This document shows, one piece after another, positions 10,244-18,895 of a DNA stretch of 29,816 nucleotides; position 1 is the first letter of the stretch, and each line of letters opens with the position of its first letter. Source of the stretch: Cladosporium sp. IMV 00045 (Eukaryota > Ascomycota > Dothideomycetes > Cladosporiales > Cladosporiaceae). The stretch covers positions 1 through 29,816 of the forward strand of contig MSJI02000334.1 in the NCBI GenBank assembly GCA_001931905.2, given 5' to 3'. The notes beneath the pieces are model-generated. The model did not search any database. It saw only the letters and a list, made by a program, of their open reading frames with translations, and had not been told where the DNA came from. A program made the translations under genes and the position numbers.

Positions 10244-11002
10244 AGCGAAATTGCAGGGTGAAAATGGGATGGGAGATGGTGGGATGGGAAGACGAGATGG
10301 AGGAGAAGGGAGGTTGAGAAAACAGGAGGTGGTGACGAGGAGGCTCTTGTTCATCGGTGTGGAATAATCTCATACTGCGATGCTGGGAGTGGGGAGGAGA
10401 TGAGGAGGGGAGAATGCGCTTATTGATCACTCACTATTGGTCGTTCGCGAGTATTTGATGCTTGATATAATATTACTTAATTGCTCAATGCTCTCATCAA
10501 AAGCCTACTTGCCAGTCTAAGTGAGTGATTGAGTTGGATGGGCCTTCGGTTTCCACAGCCTTTTCGTATGTGCTACTTGATGTCTGACATTCATTGATCA
10601 GATACCTAGATCTTCTCATCATCCTGAATGTCTTTCCGACCGTACTCTAAAAGGACTCGTTGAGGAGAAAAAGGGTGTTCCTGAAATTTCCTTCCTTATC
10701 TTCGCTGAGTAGAGAGTTTCATTCGAAAAAATTTCTCCTATCCGTCCATCCTGTCCATGCATCCATCATACACATCAGAGCAACAAGGCAAAATGGAAGA
10801 AAGCCGAATAGGTGCTGTCGTAAGATCCGCCTTATCCACCCACAACAACTTGAATGATGTTTTTTTCCCCTTCCTTCCATCTATACCCTTGCCTTGCCTT
10901 CCCTTCCTTTTCTTCCTCATTAAACACAAGTAAAAAGTCGTAAATTCGTCAATAAATCCAAACCTGCACCCTTCCTCTCCCTCTCAATCTCACCCCAACT
11001 CA
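10244..11002. other. Convergent 3' spacer, first copy
   Basis: About 760 bases between the stop codons of the secreted-protein gene (plus) and the transcription factor (minus), so both 3' untranslated regions lie here. It aligns with 18078-18895, but with many substitutions and indels, clearly more than in the coding parts. Best conserved is a segment near 10730-10850 that includes CATCCATCATACACATCAG. An AATAAA at 10951-10956 lies on the plus strand but is some 700 bases from the plus-strand stop. No gene seen. Confidence 0.6.
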
Positions 11003-14000
11003 TCACCCACCAAACCCCCCACCCCCACCTCCACCACCACCAAAAAAGAACCCATCGAACAAATCCACCCCTCCCCCACCAGCCCCCACGCCCTCAACGC
11101 CTCCAAACCCGCCCGACACTCCTCCACCGCCGCCACCAGGCCCATTAACCGAATCCTCCCCCTCCCCCATGAAAGACGAGGAAGACCAGCCCGCCAGCCC
11201 GCCCGTGCCGAAGCCGAGGTCGACTTCGGCGCTGGGCCAGAAGGACGCGCCGCCTAGGAGGGGGTTGTTGCTTGCGCTGGTGGTTGGGAAGTTGGCGCTG
11301 GTGGAGGTGTTGTTGCCGTTGTTGTTGTTGCTTTCGGGGAAGGTGTCGAGGAAGTCGAGCGTGTCGAAGGAGAAATCTGAAGGAGGGGGTTGTTGGCTTA
11401 TGGTCTGGGAGAGGGAGGTGGGGGGTTGGTAGGAGGTGGCGCTGTTGTAGGAGTTGTGCCGGTTGAAGTCGGGTGGTTGCTGGGAGTATTGCATGGGAGA
11501 GGCGTCGGTGCCGGCCGATGTGTCTGGCGTGGCGGGGATGGCGTATGTTTGGCCCGTGAATGGCGCGGCGTCCTGTTGTTGTTGTCTTTGCTGTTGCTGT
11601 TGTTGCTGGTTCTGTGAAGTCCCTTGTCTCGCGTACTGGTTTTGCTGGTGCTGTGGGAAGAAGGACTGCGTGCGCCCTTGCAATTCGACGTCTGAGAAGA
11701 GGTCTTTCAGGTTCATGTCGAATTTGGGGATGTTTCTCGTTCGATCACCGCCAGAGCTTGGTCGTTGCTGCATGTCATCCGCGTGCTGCTGTAGATGATG
11801 CGATCCGCTCATGCCATCGTTCGAAAGCTGGCCGGGACTGACGTAGCTGACCGGACTGTCTTCCAAAGTCTGTGAGCCCAGACTTGACGCGACGCCGAAG
11901 CCCGTTGTGGACATGCACATGGTGATCGTGGCTTTTGCCATGCGCGTGAAAGCGTCTCGGCAAGCCTCTGCGGGTGGGCAATTTGACATGAGGTCCGTGA
12001 GAACGGAGGTCGCCGCGAGGATCGTGAAATCGACGTCGTCGAGGGTTAGGTGGGAGCGCACCACGGGACTGTGCCAGAGCGCGTACAGAAACGATATACC
12101 TGGAAGTGCGTTAGCGATAAGCCATCCCACACATATACTCAATACTATACTCACCACTCATGAACAAATGATGCGTAGCCAAAAACGTGTAATTGACCAA
12201 CCTCAGACGATGCAGCTGTCGATAGAGCTTCAGCACCGTCTGCGCCGCCTGTGCCACTTTCAGACACACCAACTGCTCGTCCTCCTCCCACTCCCTGTTC
12301 AGAGTGCCAGGGCTTTCCACATTCTCACCCGTCGAAGCGCTCAGTTCTTCCGCCAAAGGCGCCGGAACTGCCAGAGACTGCCTGTACAGCATGATGACGC
12401 CTTGCCAGTAGTTGAGGTCAAAAAAGAGCGGGTTGAAACTCACGCCCGTCTCGGCCTGCGTGGGAGCGTCTGCTTTCCATTCACGAAGTCGTCGATCTAC
12501 GTCGGCGCGCCAGTCGCGGAAAGAGCTGAAGTGTTGCAGGAAAGGCGAAGGGAGGTGAGTGTGCATGAAATGATTTCCTTGGTTTGCGCCTTGCGAGCGC
12601 GCTTGCTGAGCCTGTCTGTATTGCAGGACCTGGAGGATTTCAGACTGCAAGAGGCGAAGGCGGAAGTAATGGTGGGTTACCAGCTTCGAGGTAGGCGGGC
12701 AGTATTCCATCGATGGCTTGAGGAAGCCGCTGGTCGTGATGTATCTGTCGTCGAGAGCGGACGGAAACTCTGTCGTGATGACCTGATCCGTAATACCGAA
12801 GGGTCGGCCGACGCACGTCGAGACCAGGCGATCGAGGGAATAGACGCTCCACCATAATCTTCGCCGCAAATCTCTCGTCCACTGTTTTCGTCCGAGGCTC
12901 CTTGAAGGCGCGTAGTTGGTGTCCGGCTCGGCTTTGATATCCATCGCGTCAAGCTCAGGGTCGCTGTCTTCATAATGCAGGCCGAGGTCGACGCTCAAAC
13001 GCAGGGCCACACCAATAATATACCAAAGTCCAGGCGCGACAGGTCTGAGCAGCGCCAGTCCAGCAAGAAGCAGAACAGCCTGCAATTCTTCGAGACCGCC
13101 ACCATGGCCCTCAGAAGCAGCCGACGTGCTGAGGAAACTCTCCAAATGCACAATGGCAGAGGAATGGTACTCTTCCGGCTGACACTGCTGGTTGCCACTG
13201 AGCTTGGTCCTCTTATTCCTAGGCGACTCCTCCATCTTCTCATCTGACCCGCTGGAAGTGTAAGGCGAGTTGCTCGTGCCTGCAGAATCCATGATAATGC
13301 CACTTCCAATAGCGAACACGATGTTCATGAGGTAGAGTTCTCGCGACGTCCTCTCGTCCGCAGATTTGGAGTACACGCGGTCGAAGAGCGCCATGAATTC
13401 GCCGCGGTGCAGGATTGGGATTTGCGGGTTGGTGTGTTCGAAGTACAGGTCGACCAGTCTGCGACCCAGCTGCGTGTCCGGGAAAGGCGCAGGCTTGATC
13501 GTCGGGCGGGAGTGCAGTCCGAAGAAAGAATCTCTCATCGTACTACCGCCACCGCTCGCAGCGTCGGCCGTGATAGGTTTCGTAGACTTGGTACCGCCTC
13601 TGTCGGAACTGCCCTGCTGCTGCGACACGGAGCTCTTGACAGCAGCGTAGACGACTCTCGCAAACGAAACACCAGAAGTCGAGCCTAACGCCCTCGAATC
13701 CGACGTGCCCTGCACAGACACCATGCCGAGATTGCTGACGAGCTTGTCGATCTTGTCACTCTCGCTGCCACCACCAGCAGTGCTGTCGTTCAGATTAGGA
13801 TCGATCCCAGAATTCTCATCGCCCCGCTCCGCTGCAGCGAGCTTCTCATCGCCCTTCGCCACCAGCGCACCAGACTTCTTCCTCGCACCGGCACCACCGC
13901 CCTCCCCCTCAAGGACAGGGAAAGGCACATTGATGCCCGGCTGTATCGTCTCATCGACAGCGAAATGGCCCTCGACGGGCGGCACGGTGCCGCCCAAGCG

Positions 14001-14396
14001 CACGACGAGCTCCTCGAGCCCCCTCACGCGCGTCTCGAGGAAGTAGACATAGCTGCGGGGGATTTCGCGTTTGCTGACGGGGTCGAAACCGACGCAGGCG
14101 GCGATGCCGGCTTTCACGCACGCGGAGCAGCGTGGCAGTTTCTGGTCGCAGCGGTTCTTGCGGTGGCGGCAGCGGTTGCAGGCGCTGACGTTGCGGAAGT
14201 TGGAGCTGGTGCCACCTGGGCCAGGGCCGTGGCCATGTGAGGTGGCGTGGCCGTCTTCGTGGTGTTGGGAGTTGTGGTCGTCGAGGGTTTTGGTTTTGGT
14301 TTCGGTAGTGGTGGTGGTGGTTGTTGATGAAGTGTGATCGCGATCGCGTTTCCTGGAAGTCGACGCAGCGGTGCCACCGCCGCGCGGACCGCCCAT
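11003..14396 (-). CDS. Zn2Cys6 (Gal4-type) transcription factor with fungal-specific domain, first copy
   Basis: Two exons, 14396-12155 and 12099-11003, join across a 55 bp intron (GTGAGT...CTAAC...CCAG) to give 1112 residues. The N-terminus is Thr/His/Gly-rich. The zinc cluster is C73-x2-C76-x6-C83-x6-C90-x2-C93-x7-C101, which binds CGG triplets in this family. The linker KREIPRSYVYFLETR at 110-123 and following heptads (RVRGLEELVVRLGG) resemble the Ppr1-type linker and dimerisation coil. The fungal-specific transcription-factor domain runs from about 308 (LGRRLVDLYFEH) past RRRLWWSVYSLDR at 511-523. Splicing joins HHLFMSG to ISFLYALWHSP, which confirms the intron. The C-terminus is low-complexity: Gln-rich, Asn/Ser/Thr-rich, then Gly-rich, as activation regions often are. 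IKAE at 487-490 fits a SUMO acceptor site. Target genes are unknown; the transporter upstream is an obvious candidate only by position. Confidence 0.92.
11573..11609 (-). repeat. Poly-glutamine coding repeat, first copy
   Basis: A CAG/CAA-type tract (read on the minus strand) encodes an uneven Gln run interrupted by one Arg. The second copy has a longer first Gln run and a Gln-to-Pro change after the Arg (tract around 19465-19505), so this coding repeat is length-variable. Confidence 0.8.
12100..12154 (-). other. Intron of the transcription factor, first copy
   Basis: Donor GTGAGT at 12154-12149, branch point CTAAC near 12109-12114, acceptor CCAG ending at 12100; phase 1. The second copy has an intron of the same length at 19996-20050 with conserved ends but a diverged interior, which supports both gene models. 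Confidence 0.9.
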
Positions 14397-16658
14397 AGTC
14401 TATAATTCGTCTCTCTCTCTGACTTCTCGTCTAAATCGCTCTCTCGCGGTTGGACGTGCTGCTCGGGGCACACGCCTCTTACTCGCTCCGTTCAACCAGA
14501 ACGTTAATTGCGTACGTGTGGAGGGGCGGCGGGCAGCGGAAGCAGCCGAAACGCCAGCAAGCCAGCCTTGTCTTGCCTTGCAGATTTCCCAACGGCGCCC
14601 GGAGGAACGATAGTTCAGCGAGATAGTGGGTGTGTGTAGTCAGCAGAGTAACGGGCAGACCCAAGGGGAGGCTTTCGACCACATGCGATACCTGCGTTCT
14701 GTCGCAGCCGGCCGAAGGTGGACAGATTCGGAGGGAGGAGGGATGGTTCGAAGACGGAACGGACGGTAACTGCTGTGTGGCAGTGTGAGTAGGGTAGGTT
14801 GGTAAGGGAAGGGCAGAGGTGATATTGGGAGTAGACCCCGACCTTTTTCTCAGGTCGCTAATGCTGTGAAGACGCAATCGAGCCGCCCGTCGTGCCGTTG
14901 TTCGTAGGGCAGAAGTCAGAGCCGGCCGGGGCTAGTGGGACCGTGAAGGCTGAATAACAACCTCTTCGTGTGTCGCGCAGGCGCCAATGCGGCTCCTCTG
15001 GTCGGCTTTTCCTCTCTTTTTCCACTTCGTTCGTTTGATGTGTGAGAGAGCCGAGCGGGTTCGAGCCAACCCTAAGGCTCGGATGGGCAGGAAAGGCCTC
15101 GATGAACAAGGATGGAAGCCGATTGTAGCTCGTGCACCCCGGGCAGAAACGTCAGCAGGATGCAGTAAACGTACGACTTTTTTCCACTTCTCCTTCTGCT
15201 CCTTGCTGCTGATTTTCCGCTTCGCTGGTCGATTCGATGGATGGGGCGCTGCTGTTTGGGCTGCTTCCTGTAGGCTCTGTCTTCGGAACCGTCGGGGAAC
15301 GCTTCCGACAGCTGGGACTTCGCGCGCAAAGCGGTACGAGATCGGTCCAGGCAACGTGGGACTTTTTTGCTCTCTTTGCTGGTAGGTAATTGCTTCCCAA
15401 AGGAACTGCACTAAGAGGCGACTTGCGCTTCCTCTGCCGTAATAAAGTCAGATATATACGACTTTGCCTGCTCACACGGATATCGACGGAGGTAAAACGG
15501 AAGATGCATTTTCGAGTCACTTCTGGTGCGCTCACGAGACGAGAAGAAGCCGCCGTTCTGTTGCGAACGATCTTGTCAATTGCATTGCGATCATGCCACT
15601 TCAATTGATGTCAGGTGTTGGCTAGGGGAAAGCAAACAGGTCACCGTTGGCCTAGACGCTGAGGACCTCGATGTGTGGTCATCGCTTTAGCGGCCTCTCA
15701 GCGGTCGTAGTCTTCCATCCCGGCAACGCTGAACAGGACAGTGCAAGCTTGGTGGTGTCTTCCTGCGCAGGCTAGTATACCTGGTCAACTGCATCCTGCT
15801 GACCGGGCCGTCTGCGGCGTGTATTGGCAACGAGAAAAGGAAGAAGAAAAGGACCACTGCACTTGTCAACCTGTGAAAAGATTTTCCATGCGACTACTAC
15901 TAATACAATCTATTCTGCATTTCGAGCAAGAAAGAATCCCCCCTCGTCTCGGTAAAGCAATCCCTCTCAACCCTCACTCGCTTGCAAGACCCAAAGCCAA
16001 GTGATGAAACTCGTATCCCGACACCTTTCCCCAATACTCCTCTGCTCCCCCCCCCCCAACGCTCGCATATGCTAACCGTCTTGCCTTCTAGTAAGATTCT
16101 TTTGCTTCCCTCCCCCTTTCCCCATATCCCATGTTCCCCCCAGCCGAATGCAACGCTTGGTTTGATCCCAGGATATCCGCTTCCTGCCCTCCGGTCCGAA
16201 ATGGAAGAGAAAAACTAAATAAATACGCCGAAGTTGTCCTAGGGTATCTTAAGATGGATCTAAGAAATATCTCTGCAAAAGAAACAAAACGAAAGAAAAA
16301 AAAAATCAAGAACGCCTTTTTTGGTGAGTGCGAAAAGAGTCGGGTTGAATGTAAACCGGGACCAGCCTGAAAGCCTCGCGATGCATGAAACGCTGTTCGA
16401 AGCGAGGAACGAGTCAGAAGAAGAAACGCCCAGAAAGCCGGATTAATAAGTGTAAGGTTGTCGAGCCCGTCGCTTGTCGTGGAATGGCGTCCGGGCAGTC
16501 CAGCCGAGTGCGTCGGGTGTCGACGATGCCAGTGAGAAAAGACCCTTTGTTGTCGATGATGAACGGTAAAATAAACCGAGATCCAGGCAAAGCACAAACA
16601 TCATACAAAAGATGAGCGCCCAAAAACTGCAAGAGATCTCAAGAAAGAAAAGTTTTCT
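14397..16658. promoter_or_regulatory. Upstream region of the transcription factor and 3' region of the transporter, first copy
   Basis: About 2.26 kb without a supported gene. It holds the factor's promoter and leader on the left and the transporter's 3' untranslated region on the right. Open frames here do not stay aligned with those of the second copy, because indels shift them, so they are not coding. Features seen: a short CT tract (11 bases) at 14410-14420, a CCGGCCGG palindrome at 14922-14929, CGGAACCG at 15284-15291 and an 11-base C run at 16047-16057. Sampled stretches differ from 22299-24590 at only about 3% of positions, similar to the coding parts. Confidence 0.6.
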
Positions 16659-17655
16659 TCATGAAGAGGACAAGGCGCTGCTGCGACGATCGAAGCGGGT
16701 GAGCAGCGGCGAGCTCGGGGTGAATTGGAGAGTCTCGAGAGAAGCGTTGGGGCCCTCGGTGGGCGTGTCGTCCTCTTCAGGCTCCTCGTAGATGGGCGCT
16801 TCCTTCTCGTTCTCGAAAGTGCGGCGCTTCTCCTCCTTCATGAACGTCGCGATGAGAACACCGATAAATGCAACCGCAGCATTGGTCCACCAGGGGAGAC
16901 CTAGGGTGCCCATGGAGAGACCTGCTGATTGCAAGAGGCCGGAGAAGGTAGGTCCGAATGTCCTGCAAAGACTGGCCGAGGCGGCCATTGCGCCGTTCAA
17001 GGTGCCAGACACCTTAGGAGAGGGAGTGTTGTTCGCCATCATAATGAGCGCGGATGGCATGGTGAAGGCCTGCGCGCACACTTTCCAGACGAGGATCAGG
17101 TAGACGCATGGCATCCGCATGCTGTGGGGAACCAGAGTGAGGTAAGGCGTGACGATGTAGAGGAATGGGTAGGTCAGAGCGGTGATGCGGAAGAGGGTGA
17201 AGGGTCCAAGGCAGTCGGTGAGTTTCGGGAAAGCGAATGTCATGGCGATGACCTGGATCAGTCCTTGAGCGGAGAGAATGCCACCAATGGAACGAGTAGG
17301 CAAGTCGAATCCGCCAGTAAATTTGAAGGGAAGAGAAGGAGCCGTATCGGATTCGGGCAAGCTGAACAGTACCGGAAGAAGTTGTTCGGCGGAGATGGTG
17401 TGGCTGTGGCGTGTTAGGAGAAATGGCTTCGCGCAGAAACATTTATGAGGATTAGAACTTACTATGCCAGAATACCGTAGCTCACAATGATCAGGTTCAC
17501 CTGCCTGGTAAATGCGTTTGACAGGCTTGCGTTGCGCTTGGCAGCTTCCGCTTCATGCGCCATTGCCTCCTCATCGACACGCTCGGCAGCGGACGAGTTG
17601 CGTGGCGAGCCCTCGATAGACTGGTAGGCAGGTGGTGGGAGGCCAATGGGCGCAG
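16659..17655 (-). CDS. MFS transporter, first copy, 5' part cut off by the assembly gap
   Basis: Exon 3 is 17403-16659 (745 bases, as in the second copy). Exon 2 is present only from 17463 to 17655, where the sequence stops at the N run. The intron 17462-17404 (59 bp) has GTAAGT and CACAG ends. The visible part covers the end of the central loop, TM7 (IIVSYGILAYHTIS) and the C-terminal half of the transporter through the acidic tail EEPEEDDTPTEGP. In the 233 residues compared by eye only two differ from the second copy (C for Y after KLTD, F for S after ETLQ). No stop or frameshift is seen, so this is a truncation by missing sequence, not evidence of a pseudogene. Confidence 0.88.
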
Positions 17656-17675
17656 NNNNNNNNNNNNNNNNNNNN
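17656..17675. other. Assembly gap (20 N)
   Basis: Twenty unknown bases. To the left the sequence is mid-exon of the transporter; to the right it is inside intron 1 of the second secreted-protein gene. In the single-copy gene order these two points lie about 7.8 kb apart, so the gap joins two sequences with overlapping content. The true size of the gap is not known. Confidence 1.
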
Positions 17676-17783
17676 TTTTTGTCTTTGCACTGCCCGCCCC
17701 ACTCACCCTCTCGCTCGTTATGTGGACAGATGCTGTCATGTTGATGACAATGCCCATTTCCTAACGGCTGAACGTGTCCGCAG

Positions 17784-18077
17784 AAATACGACCTCTACGA
17801 CTGGGGCCACGACCAATCCCTGCTCATCCGACCCGAAGAGCAGGATGACGATGATAGTTGTGCGTCCACTGCCAAAACCTCCACCCAACACCAAATGTCC
17901 ACTCTTCCTGACACTTCCACCCACGCAGATATAACATTCTACAACTCCCCCGACTGCACCGGCTCTCCCCTGCTGATCTTCCCTCCCGCCCTGGAGCTGC
18001 GCGAGAGACCCGTGGCGGGCTGTTCGAATTACGCCGCCGCGGGGATCACGAGGATGTCGTTTCGCAAAATGCAGTGA
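17784..18077 (+). CDS. Small secreted four-cysteine protein, second copy, 5' exon missing at the gap
   Basis: Only the counterparts of exons 2 (17784-17859) and 3 (17929-18077) are visible. The exon lengths, 76 and 149 bases, equal those of the first copy, with the same phase and stop. Intron 2 is shorter (69 against 119 bp). The part of intron 1 left of it keeps a CTAAC-type branch point and a CGCAG acceptor. Exon 1, which would encode the signal peptide and two of the four Cys, would lie at or beyond the N run. By hand count the two copies differ at about 22 of 225 bases but at only about six residues, so selection seems to hold the protein. No internal stop is present. Confidence 0.8.
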   Translation, partial: KYDLYDWGHDQSLLIRPEEQDDDDSCASTAKTSTQHQMSTLPDTSTHADITFYNSPDCTGSPLLIFPPALELRERPVAGCSNYAAAGITRMSFRKMQ

Positions 18078-18895
18078 AGCAATTTTGCACAATGGAAATG
18101 GATGGGAGATGATGGGATGGGGAAGACAATGATGGAGAAGAAGTGAGGGCTGCAAAACACAGGAGGTGGTGATGAGGACCTCTTACCTATCCATCTCAAT
18201 GTGGAAGAATCTCATGATGCGATTGCTGGGAGCGGGGAGAAGGAGAAGACGGGGAAGGGGATGACGCGCTTCTTGATTACTTCTTATTATTAGTCGCTCG
18301 CGAGTACCTAGTTGATGTTTAATGTTATGATATTTAATTGCTCAATGCTCTCATCAAAAGCTCACTTGCCAGTCTGAGTGAGGGATTTGAGTGGGATGCG
18401 GCATTGTCAGTGGTCATATCCTTTCCGTGTGTGCTACTTGAGCTTCGATGTTCGCCGGATCAGGTTACCTAGATCTTCTCATCCTCCCGAATGTCTTTTC
18501 GACTCTTCTCTAAAAGGTACTTGTTGAGGAAAAAAATAAGAAAGAAAAAAAAAAAGGGTGTTCCTGAGATTTTCTTCCTTATCTTTGCTGAGTAGAGAGT
18601 TTCATTCGAAAAAGTTTTCTTCTATTCATCCGTCCTGTCCGTGCATCCATCATACACATCAGAGCAAAAAGGCTAAATGGAGACAAAGCCAAGTAGGTGC
18701 TGTCGTAAGATCCGCCTTGTCCACCCACAACAACTTGAATGTTTTTTTTTCCCCGCTTCCTTCCATCTATACCCTTGCCTTGCCTTCCCTTCCCTTCCTT
18801 TTTCTCCCTCATTAAGCACAAGTAAAAAGTCGTAAATTCATTAACCAATCCAACCCTGCACCCTTCCTCTTCCCTTTCAACCTCACCCAATCTCA
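18078..18895. other. Convergent 3' spacer, second copy
   Basis: About 820 bases between the stops of the second secreted-protein gene and the second transcription factor. It is the counterpart of 10244-11002 and much diverged from it. It carries A-rich tracts around 18531-18555 that are shorter in the first copy. No gene or RNA structure seen. Confidence 0.6.

Larger units (their letters stand above)
9867..17655. repeat. First copy of a 7.8-7.9 kb duplicated block
   Basis: Matches 17751-25587 in the same orientation, at an offset of 7884 near the left end and 7932 near the right end. It begins inside intron 1 of the secreted-protein gene and ends, at the N run, inside exon 2 of the transporter. 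Hand counts of mismatches in sampled stretches gave about 10% in the secreted-protein exons, more in its 3' flank, 3-6% in the transcription factor, and about 3% in the spacer upstream of the factor. The left limit is where alignment by eye is lost, so it is approximate. Confidence 0.93.

Noticed and set aside
11907..12857. A 316-residue plus-strand open frame, repeated at 19809-20801
   Set aside because: Antisense to the transcription factor in both copies. Its persistence follows from conservation of the sense gene, and its product resembles no protein.
15052..15083. A GGTTCGAGCC stretch resembling a tRNA B box, with a six-base inverted repeat around it
   Set aside because: The flanking bases do not form a T stem, and no A box, anticodon arm or acceptor stem fits upstream.
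9544..17655. A secondary-metabolite gene cluster
   Set aside because: A Zn2Cys6 factor beside an MFS carrier is suggestive, but no synthase, oxidase, transferase or other biosynthetic enzyme is present in the window.
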